Notes: generated from the letters alone by a model not told the origin. A DNA stretch of 64,000 bases from Paenibacillus sp. PvR098 (GCF_017833255.1 NZ_JAFIBU010000001.1:2759001-2823000); one strand, 5' to 3'; numbered from the stretch's first letter, positions 25,283-34,247 are shown. A program made the numbers and translations.

Positions 25283-25401
25283 GCTTCACTTTTTTACAAT
25301 CATTATTTTAAAAAAAGCCTCGCTTATTCTCTTTATAGCTTACATTTGTCGTTCTGAACTGTAAGTTAATTTAAAGCCTGCTCTGAAACCAATTATGATA
25401 T

Positions 25402-25438
25402 TGGTGTTTTTTTGCAATTATGGTTCGAAAAAACACCA
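25402..25438. promoter_or_regulatory. Candidate activator site (UAS) for the TRAP-rpoN operon
   Basis: TGGTG and CACCA separated by 27 bases, forming a longer stem with T6/A6 tracts. The centre is about 139 bp upstream of the -24 GG. A CCAAT-N6-ATTGG repeat (25389-25404) overlaps it. Confidence 0.6.
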
Positions 25439-25439
25439 G

Positions 25440-25594
25440 CATTTGCTGCCTAAGCATCCTTTGTCCGGAAATTTCCATTCTTGGGGGCCGCCTTTGATCC
25501 ATAATTCTACATGAATATCAAAATCTCAACAAGAGTTTATTTAAATCAACAATGGATCATGAGGTGTGATAATGCATTCATTTCCCTCCACAAA
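25440..25594. other. Spacer between the two divergent sigma-54 control regions
   Basis: No open frame, hairpin or recognised site here. The whole 690-bp gap from 25080 to 25803 is taken up by the two back-to-back promoters, their candidate activator sites and leaders. Confidence 0.5.
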
Positions 25595-25632
25595 TGGTGC
25601 AAATTTCAACCAGTTGGTTCATTAATGCACCA
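25595..25632. promoter_or_regulatory. Candidate activator site (UAS) for the flavoprotein operon
   Basis: TGGTG and CACCA separated by 28 bases, with a nested AACCAGTTGGTT palindrome (25608-25619). The centre lies about 137 bp upstream of the -24 GG, almost the same distance as at the divergent promoter. Confidence 0.6.
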
Positions 25633-25748
25633 TAAAGAGATTGAATAACCGTGAATGATGCTCCCAATGGATCACCCTGCTCATCAAATGCGAGAAAATA
25701 CGTTGTTGTGGCTTGAATTTATCGATTGTTTGGTGTTTCGAGTGAAGT

Positions 25749-25764
25749 TGGCATGAAAAATGCT
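25749..25764 (+). promoter_or_regulatory. Sigma-54 (-24/-12) promoter of the flavoprotein operon
   Basis: TGGCATGAAAAATGCT, GG-N10-GC; it differs from the divergent promoter at one base of sixteen. Predicted start near 25775. Confidence 0.85.
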
Positions 25765-25803
25765 ATGAATGTAATTGTCACTTAAAATTTGAGGAGGATG
25801 GTC

Positions 25804-26988
25804 ATGCAATTAACACATAGCAGAGAAGCTCAACATATTCTTGGTGTGGTCAAACAATTAGCTAAAGAAAACTTTGCCGCCCGTGCAAGCCAATACGACC
25901 TTGAAAGTCGTTTTCCTTATGAGAACTACCAAGATTTACGGGAAAACGGGATTCTCTCCCTGGTAGTCCCCGAAGAGTACGGGGGGCTTGGAGCCAACTC
26001 CCGGTTAATGGGTGAGGTTCTTAAAGAATTGGCGAAAGCTTGTGGCTCTACCGCAAATACATTTAATATGCATTGTACGGTCATCAATATCTTGAAAGAA
26101 ATGGCAAGTGAGGAACAAAAGCAGCGATTGTTCAGGGAAGTGGTTGAGCACGGGAAATTGTTCGCTTCCGTGACCAGTGAACCTACCAGCAGTTTAAGAG
26201 GAAATTTCAAGCCAAGCACCATCGCCCGCAAGGTGGATGGCGGTTACGTGGTATCCGGTGTAAAGCATTTTGCCTCATTAAGCTCTGCTGCCGATTACTT
26301 TAACACGCTATGTCTGATCGAAGGGTCTGCTTCTGTCGAGGATGGACTCATCATGCTCACGATTCCTAGTCACATTCCGGGGGTTACGATTGAAGAAACC
26401 TGGAATGCCATGGGAATGCGGGGAACGGCCAGTAATACGATTCATTTTCAGGAATGTTTTGTTGAAGATTGTAATGCCATCGGGGAGCCCGGGGATGCCG
26501 TTCGTAAAAATGTGAGCGACGGTTATGCTTTTGGCTTCGCAGCCGTCGGTATTGGCCTGGCGGAAGCTGCTTTGGACTTCACCGTCAGCTATGCGCAAAA
26601 CACCACATTTAAACCGGAGATTCATCCGATCAGCCACTATCCTACCATTCAGCATCGGGTAGCCGAAATGGCTGTAGAAATTGAAGCGGCTAAACATCTG
26701 CTCTATCAAGCTGCGGACGCTCGCGATTTTGGGAGCGCGGAAGATCGGGTTCTACCTGTCACGATTGCCAAATATGTTGGAACTGAGGTTTCGATTAAAG
26801 TTACCGATTTAGCGATTCGCGTTTGCGGAGGCAGGGCCTATATGAAAAAATTCCCTTTAGAAAGAATTCACCGCGATGCCCGGGCCGGAATGGTCATGCC
26901 GCCTAATAACGACAAGTGCTTGGAAATCATCGGGAAAGCAAGCTTAGGTCTTGATGTGAACGCCGGTTGGTTAGAGAAAAAATCATAA
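25804..26988 (+). CDS. Acyl-CoA-dehydrogenase-fold flavoprotein, possibly an oxygenase
   Basis: A 394-residue protein of the acyl-CoA dehydrogenase superfamily: an N-terminal helical domain with VVPEEYGGLGAN, a central beta domain (FASVTSEPTSSLRG, WNAMGMRGTASNTI) and a C-terminal helical domain with CGGRAYMKKFPLERIHRDAR. The usual dehydrogenase base motif (YEGTS) after RDAR is replaced by VMPPNND. Its catalytic Glu thus seems absent, as in two-component flavin monooxygenases of this fold (DszC-like). AGGAGG six bases upstream sets ATG 25804. The next gene encodes a flavin-binding split barrel, which could supply reduced flavin. Confidence 0.85.
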   Translation: MQLTHSREAQHILGVVKQLAKENFAARASQYDLESRFPYENYQDLRENGILSLVVPEEYGGLGANSRLMGEVLKELAKACGSTANTFNMHCTVINILKEMASEEQKQRLFREVVEHGKLFASVTSEPTSSLRGNFKPSTIARKVDGGYVVSGVKHFASLSSAADYFNTLCLIEGSASVEDGLIMLTIPSHIPGVTIEETWNAMGMRGTASNTIHFQECFVEDCNAIGEPGDAVRKNVSDGYAFGFAAVGIGLAEAALDFTVSYAQNTTFKPEIHPISHYPTIQHRVAEMAVEIEAAKHLLYQAADARDFGSAEDRVLPVTIAKYVGTEVSIKVTDLAIRVCGGRAYMKKFPLERIHRDARAGMVMPPNNDKCLEIIGKASLGLDVNAGWLEKKS

Positions 26989-27006
26989 CAGGAAAGGAGT
27001 GGTTTC

Positions 27007-27459
27007 TTGAAAACGGATACAAATGCTTTGTCTCCAGCGGTAATCGATCAGCTGCAAGGAGAAAAATTGATGTTCGCGGTCACCGCCAATGAAGATAATG
27101 AAATCTATTCAACGGCGATCTCCTGGTTAGCGGCGGTGAACGACCATCTGATTCGCTTTGCTATTTCACCCAAGTCACCCTTAATTCGCAACATAAGTCA
27201 ACGTCCAAAGATGCAAATCTTATTTGCCATACCGGAGCACACGCTGGCCATAACGGGAACAGCCCGCGTTCAGTCCGATCCTATTCCCGACATGCCGTTT
27301 CCGATGCTTTGCGTAGAACTCGCCATTAATAGAGTGGATGACATTATGTTCTACGGGGGAGTGGTTACCTCCGAGCCTAAGTACATGAAAACGTATGCTG
27401 CCGATTTGTCTAAAAAATTAGACACGGCTATCTATACCGCTTTACGAAAACCGGAATAA
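27007..27459 (+). CDS. PPOX-family FMN-binding split-barrel protein
   Basis: A 150-residue protein of the pyridoxamine-5'-phosphate-oxidase-like split-barrel superfamily. It has the N-terminal helix, then strands EKLMFAVTANEDNEIYSTAI, an RFAISPKSPLIRNI segment and LAITGTARV. Such proteins bind FMN or F420 and may reduce flavin. The TTG start follows AAAGGAG by eight bases. It lies 18 bases after the flavoprotein gene and 22 before a VOC gene, so all three share one sigma-54 transcript. A role as flavin partner of the upstream enzyme is inference. Confidence 0.8.
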   Translation: MKTDTNALSPAVIDQLQGEKLMFAVTANEDNEIYSTAISWLAAVNDHLIRFAISPKSPLIRNISQRPKMQILFAIPEHTLAITGTARVQSDPIPDMPFPMLCVELAINRVDDIMFYGGVVTSEPKYMKTYAADLSKKLDTAIYTALRKPE

Positions 27460-27481
27460 AACGAAAAAGGAGCGATGAATC

Positions 27482-27913
27482 ATGAAATTGTCTCGAATCG
27501 ATCATGTAGCTTTCTCCGTAAAAGATGTGGCTCGATCCAAGGACTTTTACAGCAGAATTATGGGCTTGCCGGAAATTCCAAGACCCAATTTCAGCTTTCC
27601 CGGCGTATGGTATAAATTAGGCGATATCATGATCCATATCATTCAAATGCCTGATCAACCCGAGCAGGCCGATCGAGCACAGCTGTCTGCACAGGATGCT
27701 CACGTCGCATTTTTTGTTGAAAATGTAGATGATCTCAACGAAATCATCCGAAAAGTGGAATCCGAAAATATTCCGTGGTATGAGCTGGAGAATGCCCCCA
27801 GCGGTTTGCGCCAAGTCTTCTTTAAAGACCCCGATGGTCATATGGTTGAAATCGTAACGCCCAACCCTGAAAGCCCTTACTATGAATCGGTCTATTTGAA
27901 ATATTATGTATAA
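27482..27913 (+). CDS. VOC-family protein (extradiol dioxygenase/glyoxalase fold)
   Basis: A 143-residue metal-site VOC protein. Probable metal ligands are His in RIDHVAFSVKDV, His in AQDAHVAFFVE and Glu in DPDGHMVEIVTPNP. The pattern suits a small lyase, isomerase or ring-cleaving enzyme. Third and last gene of the flavoprotein operon; a strong bidirectional terminator follows. Its substrate probably lies in the same pathway as the acid imported by the divergent TRAP system. Confidence 0.85.
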   Translation: MKLSRIDHVAFSVKDVARSKDFYSRIMGLPEIPRPNFSFPGVWYKLGDIMIHIIQMPDQPEQADRAQLSAQDAHVAFFVENVDDLNEIIRKVESENIPWYELENAPSGLRQVFFKDPDGHMVEIVTPNPESPYYESVYLKYYV

Positions 27914-27939
27914 GGGACTTCTGTAACAGCAGAATACAG

Positions 27940-27980
27940 AAAACGTCTGGCGATCTTATGGTTCGCCAGACGTTTTTTTT
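27940..27980. terminator. Strong bidirectional terminator
   Basis: ACGTCTGGCGA pairs exactly with TCGCCAGACGT around a nine-base loop, followed by eight T; A-rich on the other side. It serves both converging genes. Confidence 0.9.
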
Positions 27981-27989
27981 AGCATGGGA

Positions 27990-29609
27990 TTACCAGACAG
28001 CCACTTCGCCATCGGTTCTCGGTTCAGTCGCTCCGGATAACACGCCGGTTTCAGGATCACGCCATATGATTTGACCGCGGCCAAATCCGTCTTCGTTTAA
28101 TGCAACCTTGATCTGATGACCTTTCCGTACTAAAGCTCTGGCTATTTCGCTGGAGAAGCCCGCCTCGACCTCAACCGTTCGATCACCGGTCCACAGCCAG
28201 CGCGGCGCGTCCAAGGCAGCCTGGGGATTTAAATGGAAATCGATCGTATTCATGATGACCTGAACATGCCCCTGCGGCTGCATAAATGCTCCCATGACGC
28301 CAAAGGGCCCCACGGGCTGATCTCCTTTGGTCAGAAAGCCCGGAATAATCGTATGATACGTTTTCTTGCCTGGCTTTAACGCATTGGCATGATTAGGGTT
28401 CAGCGAAAAGTTATGTCCGCGGTTTTGCAAGGAAATGCCTGTGCCCGGGATGACGATGCCCGACCCGAACCCCATATAGTTGCTTTGGATGAACGAGACC
28501 ATATTCCCTTCCCCATCCGCCGTGGCCAGATAGACGGTTCCTCCCTTTGGCGGATGACCCGGCTCGGGAGTAAGAGCTTCTCCGCCAATCAAGGCGCGGC
28601 GTTCTTCTGCGTACCGGTCGCTTAACAGCCCAACTACCGAGACCGCCATCTCCGAAGGCTGAGTGATATATTTCAACCCGTCTGCAAAAGCGAGCTTCAT
28701 GGCTTCGATTTGCTTATGATAGGTTTCCACGCTCTCCTTCTCCGAGAACTCAAACCCCTTCAGGATATTCAAAGCATGGAGCGCCACCAAGCCTTGACCA
28801 TTAGGCGGAATTTCCCACACATCATAGCCGCGGTAATGGATCTTAATCGGATGAACCCATTCAGGGGAATAGGCCGCTAAGTCCTCCTTCCGCAGAAAGC
28901 CGCCGTGCTTTTGGAAAAAGGTGTCGATCCGGTCGGCGAGCTCCCCGCGGTAGAAGGCTTCGCCATTCGTCTCTGCAATCAACCGCAGTGCAGCCGCATG
29001 CCCGGGTGAGCGCCAGATTTCCCCCGCCTTCGGCGCTCTGCCTGCCGGAGCAAAGGTATCATACCAATGCTGAAATTCCGGCCCTTTGAATTCTTCTGTA
29101 TACGACTCATAATATTGCTGCCAACACTTTGCCAGCGTCGGGGAAACCGGGTAACCGCTTTCAGCATATTCAATCGCCGGCACCAATACCTGTGTTAACG
29201 GCAGTTTACCGAATTTCCTGGAGAGCTCAGCCCAGGCGGCAGGTGCACCAGGTACCGTAACAGGGATCATACCGCGCTTGGGCAATTCCTGGTCATAACC
29301 CGCAGCTTTTACCGCTTCAATCGATAGCTTTTGCGGTGCCGGACCACTGGCGTTGAGACCATGCAGCTTTCCATCAACCCAGACTAGAGCAAAGGCATCC
29401 GACCCGATTCCGTTCGCTGTCGGCTCGACGACCGTTAAGCAGGCTGCCGTTGCAATGGCCGCATCAATGGCATTCCCGCCTTCTTTTAAGATTTGTAAGC
29501 CGGCCTGCGCTGCCAGCGGCTGAGATGTGGCCACCATCCCTTTTCGTCCATAAACCACATTGCGCCGCGAAGGATACGGATAATAGTGAGCATCGTTGGT
29601 TACATTCAT
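27990..29609 (-). CDS. Gamma-glutamyltransferase family protein (YwrD-like)
   Basis: A 539-residue N-terminal-nucleophile hydrolase. The self-cleavage site with the catalytic Thr is in KGGTVYLATADGEGNMVSF; the N-terminal GMVATSQPLAAQAGLQIL and GGNAIDAAIATAACL blocks and IGSDAFALVW are typical. No signal peptide is visible, so the protein should be cytoplasmic, as YwrD. Members split or transfer gamma-glutamyl groups or related amides. GGAGG six bases upstream favours the second ATG (29609). It points toward the catabolic island but is separated by a terminator; a link is not shown. Confidence 0.88.
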   Translation of the reverse strand: MNVTNDAHYYPYPSRRNVVYGRKGMVATSQPLAAQAGLQILKEGGNAIDAAIATAACLTVVEPTANGIGSDAFALVWVDGKLHGLNASGPAPQKLSIEAVKAAGYDQELPKRGMIPVTVPGAPAAWAELSRKFGKLPLTQVLVPAIEYAESGYPVSPTLAKCWQQYYESYTEEFKGPEFQHWYDTFAPAGRAPKAGEIWRSPGHAAALRLIAETNGEAFYRGELADRIDTFFQKHGGFLRKEDLAAYSPEWVHPIKIHYRGYDVWEIPPNGQGLVALHALNILKGFEFSEKESVETYHKQIEAMKLAFADGLKYITQPSEMAVSVVGLLSDRYAEERRALIGGEALTPEPGHPPKGGTVYLATADGEGNMVSFIQSNYMGFGSGIVIPGTGISLQNRGHNFSLNPNHANALKPGKKTYHTIIPGFLTKGDQPVGPFGVMGAFMQPQGHVQVIMNTIDFHLNPQAALDAPRWLWTGDRTVEVEAGFSSEIARALVRKGHQIKVALNEDGFGRGQIIWRDPETGVLSGATEPRTDGEVAVW

Positions 29610-29724
29610 CATTTTCCTCCACTATATTAATAATTGACGTGCTTATTATTTCATGATAGCAATGATTAATAGTAAAAAAAAGCCAAAATTTAATGTAAAC
29701 TTTTGAAGCTTATGCTTTAAAAAC

Positions 29725-29750
29725 ATAAAAAGCACCCGTCAGGTGCTTCT
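29725..29750 (-). terminator. Terminator of the 61-residue gene
   Basis: AGCACC-TGACG-GGTGCT on the complement, followed by TTTTTATGTTTTT. Confidence 0.8.
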
Positions 29751-29763
29751 ACATGAAATGAAA

Positions 29764-29949
29764 TTATTTCATTCCCATTTGCTTAAAAAGATTCATGAGA
29801 TCATTGGAGACTAAAGCTAATACTTGCTTTGCAACCGCCTCATTATTTGCTGAAATAGCGTTAGCTATTGCGACTCTTGCTTTCTCATCTTCAATCCCCT
29901 GAATCAAAATCGACTCCAATTCGGATGGATCCAGACCTAATTTAATCAT
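29764..29949 (-). CDS. Small helical hypothetical protein, 61 residues
   Basis: An acidic protein predicted to be all helix (LDPSELESILIQGIEDEKAR, then a NNEAVAKQVLALVSND segment and a short tail). GGAGGGG precedes the ATG and a clean terminator follows, so it is a real single-gene unit. No family recognised; the size would suit a small regulator or adaptor. Confidence 0.65.
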   Translation of the reverse strand: MIKLGLDPSELESILIQGIEDEKARVAIANAISANNEAVAKQVLALVSNDLMNLFKQMGMK

Positions 29950-30089
29950 TTCATTACCCCTCCCCTTGTTCTTCTCCTATCTTACACTAGTCAAAGAACA
30001 ATTTCCAAACGACTTTAGTCATTTTTCTTCTTTTCTGAAAGAATAGGAGGAGTTCAGATCAGGTTTCCCCGTAAACTTAAACTCGCCAG

Positions 30090-30965
30090 TTATCCCTTGA
30101 AAGAAAATGCCGGAAGTCCTTTGACATGAGTAGTAACGCTAAAAATTCCCCCAGCCAACGGCTGTTTAACTAATTCTTGATCATCGATTCCGATGCGTGC
30201 CGTCGTAATGTACAGGACATCCAGATCTTTACCTCCGAAAGCGCATGACGTGACTTGAGAGGCTGGAACTGCGATTTCGGATAGCTGCTCCCCCTCATCC
30301 GGATTCCAGCGCGTAACCCGATATCCGCCCCAATGGGCGATCCAAAGCATGCCTTCCGAATCCATAGTCATCCCGTCGGGCAGTGCATGATCCCCGGTCA
30401 AATCAATGATCACTCTTAGATTGCTCAGCTCTCCTGATCTCATGTCGTAATCAAAGGCAACCACCTGTTTTGTCGGCGAATCGATGTAATACATTTTACG
30501 GTAATCGAGGCTCCAGACAATACCATTGGAGATACCGATTCCACTCAGCATCTTCCTAACGCTAAGATCCGTATCCAAATAATATAAGGCGCCCGACCGC
30601 TCTGCTTCGTTCAAGTTCATGGTTCCGGCCCAGAATCTGCCCGCGGGATCGCACTTGCCGTCATTAAATCGATTCTCCGGCTGATTTTGTTCGGGATCAA
30701 TGATAGGGGTTAGTACTTCCGTTTCCAAATCCAGCGTGTAAAACCCATTCTGCAGGGCCAGCATCACACCGCCCGCTTCTCTGGGCACGACGGTCCCCAC
30801 GAATTGCCCGATGGGGATTGAACGATCTGACTTGCGTTGCGGGTCGAAGATATGCAATGCTTTTCCTGTAACATCCACCCAGTAAAGCACCTGCATTTTA
30901 GCGTCCCATATCGCGCCTTCACCAAGACCGGCCTTAGCATCCAATACTAGTTTACATTCCACCAT
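30090..30965 (-). CDS. SMP-30/gluconolactonase/regucalcin family protein
   Basis: A 291-residue six-bladed beta propeller with the family landmarks: GLGEGAIWD (metal Glu), NRFNDGKCDPAGRFWAGTM (Asn and Asp ligands), and ALPDGMTMDSEGMLWIAHWG. These enzymes hydrolyse sugar lactones. GGAGGG before ATG 30965 supports the start. It follows the aldo/keto reductase by about 80 bases. Together they suggest oxidation of an aldose to a lactone and then ring opening. Confidence 0.88.
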   Translation of the reverse strand: MVECKLVLDAKAGLGEGAIWDAKMQVLYWVDVTGKALHIFDPQRKSDRSIPIGQFVGTVVPREAGGVMLALQNGFYTLDLETEVLTPIIDPEQNQPENRFNDGKCDPAGRFWAGTMNLNEAERSGALYYLDTDLSVRKMLSGIGISNGIVWSLDYRKMYYIDSPTKQVVAFDYDMRSGELSNLRVIIDLTGDHALPDGMTMDSEGMLWIAHWGGYRVTRWNPDEGEQLSEIAVPASQVTSCAFGGKDLDVLYITTARIGIDDQELVKQPLAGGIFSVTTHVKGLPAFSFKG

Positions 30966-31046
30966 TATGGTCCCTCCCCATACAATGTGCCCTCTTAACA
31001 TCGGTATGAGATCGCTGCTCAATCCATCGAAATATGCGCTTCCTTC

Positions 31047-31982
31047 TTACGATTTCAGCCGTATTTCTTCCAACAGATTGGTCAGTTCTATCCATATTTC
31101 TTCATCAATGGGGGTAACCGCAGCTTTCCAGCACCCTTCCACCTCTTCGGCGGAAGAAGCTCCAATCAACGTGGCGGCTAATCTGCGCTGCCGCAGACTG
31201 AATTGCAAGGCGAGTCCGAGAATAGAAACATCTCTCTGCTTGCACCAATCGTACAGCCGAAGCGCCGCAGCCACCTCATCCTTTGGCGGGGTCCACCGGG
31301 ATGTACCGATACTAAGCGGATCGCGACCCGATAGCAATCCCATGGCCAGCGCAGCTCCACCCACGACGCTGACCGCGCGGGATTCCGCATCATCGCATAC
31401 CCCTTCCAGTACACTTTGCCGCAGCAGGGTATAATCATTGACAGTCAGAGCCATATCAAGCATTCCCGTATCGATCGCGCGCCGAATCAAATAATGATTC
31501 TGCACGCCGATACCGATCGCTTTAATGATCCCTTGCCTCTTCAAGTCAATTAACGCTTCCAAAGCCCCATCAGGTCCCAATGCTTGATCCAGATGGTATG
31601 GCAATGGATCGTGGATCAAACCTATGTCCACATCATCCAAGCCAAGCGTCCGCAAGCTGTTATCGATACTCCAACGGACAGCGTCCGCAGAATAATCTTG
31701 ATACCGGTCCCGGTGAGTGCCCACTTTGGTGGAGAGATAATAACTTTGCCGCGGAACGCCGCGTAAAGCTAAACCCATTCGTCTTTCCGAATCCAAGTAA
31801 TACGGGGAGGTATCCAACCAGTTCATGCCCAGCTCCAACGCTTTCTCGACAGCGGCAACTCCGGCGGTCTCGGAAACTTCACCGAAGATCCCTCCAAGCC
31901 CTGCGCCCCCCATGCTCAATGCGGTAACTGCCATATCCGTTCGTCCGATCCGGCGTTTATCCAAGGGATGAGCAATTTCCAT
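31047..31982 (-). CDS. Aldo/keto reductase (aldose dehydrogenase type)
   Basis: A 311-residue TIM barrel. The catalytic tetrad is visible: Asp and Tyr in WLDTSPYYLDSE, Lys in STKVG, His in IGLIHDPLPYH. The N-terminal RRIGRTDMAVTALSMGGAGL block and the overall pattern match the fucose/galactose/threo-aldose 1-dehydrogenase group, which makes sugar lactones; the following SMP-30 gene fits that role. GGGGAAG precedes the ATG. An esterase remnant and a broken ROK regulator lie upstream. Confidence 0.85.
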   Translation of the reverse strand: MEIAHPLDKRRIGRTDMAVTALSMGGAGLGGIFGEVSETAGVAAVEKALELGMNWLDTSPYYLDSERRMGLALRGVPRQSYYLSTKVGTHRDRYQDYSADAVRWSIDNSLRTLGLDDVDIGLIHDPLPYHLDQALGPDGALEALIDLKRQGIIKAIGIGVQNHYLIRRAIDTGMLDMALTVNDYTLLRQSVLEGVCDDAESRAVSVVGGAALAMGLLSGRDPLSIGTSRWTPPKDEVAAALRLYDWCKQRDVSILGLALQFSLRQRRLAATLIGASSAEEVEGCWKAAVTPIDEEIWIELTNLLEEIRLKS

Positions 31983-32004
31983 TTTTCTTCCCCCTTACCC
32001 GCTT

Positions 32005-32663
32005 CTATAGCCATTTATCGAAGAAATCAAAAGCTTTCCGGCCGCTGAATTCATGCGCCCCTTCGAAAATATCGAACACCAGACGTTCTTCCGCGCAGGC
32101 GCCGCGGTAAATTTGACGAAGCCGTTCATGTGCTTCTATGGAAGCTTCGATTGGAAACCCGTCATCATAAACGCCATTCTCAATAAGCAGCGGTCTCGGT
32201 GCGATCAAACCGGGCAAATGGCGATATATCCCCTTTGAGCGAATTGGACCGCATAGTCGTAATTGTAGAGTAGAATGATATCCCGGTGCTCCTGTGTACT
32301 ACGGACACCGACGACGGAATCCTTGCCGAACGGTCCGTGACCGTGAAGGCAAAGGATTGTTCGATACCGCCTATCTGGATCTAGATCGGCTCGCTTTACT
32401 ACAACAGCGGGAATCGAGGCCATGCTTTCCGAATTGAATACGATTTTTTCTTTAATCAATCCCGCTTCCTCGATTTCCCATATCGTTTCCGCTTCCAGCC
32501 CTACCGCTTGAGGGAAACTGCCCAGCAATTCATAAACTTTGGCTCGCAATAATGCCTGCCACTCCGAAATATCCCCACCTCGATAAGCAAGCAAGGGATC
32601 GTTTTTTTTGCCGCACTCGATAAAATAATCCAGCAGGGAATAATCTCGGCCGGCCATGTTCAT
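32005..32663 (-). pseudogene. Broken alpha/beta hydrolase (acetyl-esterase type)
   Basis: Two frames make up the ends of one protein. The 5' part (32205-32663) covers the N-terminal domain up to TILCLHGHGPFGKDSVVG and RGYIAICP. The 3' part (32005-32217) resumes at LPGLIAPRPLLIENG and carries the catalytic His in EGAHEFSGRKAF. The middle, including the nucleophile Ser region, is missing (an estimated 150-200 residues), and the frame shifts at the join near 32210. Relatives of this family are 350-400 residues. It is an internal deletion in a sugar-acid locus. Confidence 0.8.
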
Positions 32664-32681
32664 TTGGGCTCCTTTCCATGG

Positions 32682-33830
32682 TTAACTGGCAAACAAAAGC
32701 TCTGGATTATCGAACAATTCTTTCAAAACCAGGGCGCCCGAGCCGATCAGATTGGCTTTCGATCCCAGTTTGGAGAACATGACGCGCACCCTTTTCTTTG
32801 GTACCGGCAGCGCTCTCCGCTGAATGTGCTTTTCGATTTCGCTGATCAGGCGTTTGCCCAAGTTGCTCATTTCGCCATGGATAATGATCAACTCCGGATT
32901 CATCGAATTGACAAGATTGACGATGCCGACTCCAAGATATTTGCCCAAGCCTCGATGGCCATTTTGTACACGACGGTATCTTCTTGACGGATCGCCTCAA
33001 CGATCAGTTCGATGGTCAATTCATTCTGCTTTTCCATCATGTCTTTCAGTTTTAGCGTACGGGGCAAATGTTCATGAATTCTCGAAATGAGGGAATTCGA
33101 GGAAGCGTACATCTCCCAACAGCCGAAATTTCCGCACTGGCACTTCAATCCATCCATTTGAATGGTCGTATGCCCAATTTCTCCAAAGCTGTCGTCTTTG
33201 CCCCTCATAATTCGGTTGTCAATTATCATCCCCGCCCCGATACCAACGTCCGTCATGAGGCTGATAAAGGTATCCACGTCTTTGCCTTCCCCAAACATCT
33301 TTTCGGCCAGCACCTGGTTGCGGCATTCGTTATCCACCCAAACCGGCAGATGAAACGCGGAAGACAAGCTCTCTCCCAGTGTAAAGCCGTTGATAAGCTC
33401 GAAGTTGGTTGACGCCAGAATCGTTCCGGTCCTCGTCTCGACAAGTCCCGGGCACCCTACCCCGATTCCTTTTACAGGAATGCTTAATTCGTTCGCTTTT
33501 AGTATTAAAGTGCCCGCCGCATCCTTCATTTTGGCAAGAATCGTTTGCTGCGTATCCTTCGTCGTGAGTGATACGCGCAGCTCATACAGAAGGTTGGCCG
33601 AAAGATCCAAGAGCGCCGCTCTTAGGGTAGTCACGTTAAAATGCAGGGCAAGGATGCCTCCACCCTTGGCATGAAAGTCGATTAATTTGGGACGCTTTCC
33701 TCCCTGGTCTGTTGAACTGCCCATGCCGCTTATTTTGACATATCGTTCCATAATCAATTCTTCCACCAAAGCGGAAACCGTAGCCGTGCCAGCTCGGGGG
33801 CAAACGTAATACCGCTCAAAAATTCAATCA
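32682..33830 (-). pseudogene. ROK-family regulator (NagC/XylR type), frameshifted
   Basis: The main frame (32900-33769) has the ROK sugar-kinase-like fold: ALHFNVTTLRAALLDLS, IGVGCPGLVETRTGTIL, and the zinc motif CQCGNFGCWE. Near 32940 it shifts by one base after AIEAWA, and the C-terminal part (KYLGVGIVNLVNSMNPELII) continues in another frame, as if one A had been lost from a short A run. The N-terminal DNA-binding domain also looks damaged: TATVSALVEEL is in frame with the body but is cut off by a TGA upstream. It probably once controlled the neighbouring sugar genes. Confidence 0.85.
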
Positions 33831-34150
33831 TAGTTTTCTCAATTTTATAAATATTCTGTTATTAATAATTTTTACTTAATCTTGCCATTGTTCGAATTAC
33901 ATCAAGCAGTAGACTCCGACTTCTGCTGGTAAGTCTAATTCTCTCTTTTTATTGCTTCTGCCCTCAGTAATGCCGACTTGTTAGTATTTCATGAAATTTA
34001 TCTATTTTAATTACATCAAAGTTAAAACGCTTATAAATACAATATATAGATTTTATATGAATCATAGTTTTTACCTATAAATAAGTTGAATATCAATTTT
34101 AAGTACCTAATCCTTAGCGATTTACTTGGTACATATATAATGCATTTAAA
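33831..34150. other. AT-rich intergenic stretch
   Basis: About 320 bases of AT-rich sequence between the broken ROK gene and the cysI terminator. I see no gene, repeat or named regulatory site. Confidence 0.5.
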
Positions 34151-34152
34151 AG

Positions 34153-34189
34153 AAAACGAAGTGCATCCCTTAGATGCACTTCGTTTTTT
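34153..34189. terminator. Terminator of the cysJI operon
   Basis: AACGAAGTGCATC (34155-34167) pairs perfectly with GATGCACTTCGTT (34173-34185). T-rich on both sides, so it can stop either strand. Confidence 0.88.
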
Positions 34190-34247
34190 GCCCGACAATT
34201 TCCGGAAAACTATTGAGATTGGTTAACCCGATCATACAAACGAAAGT

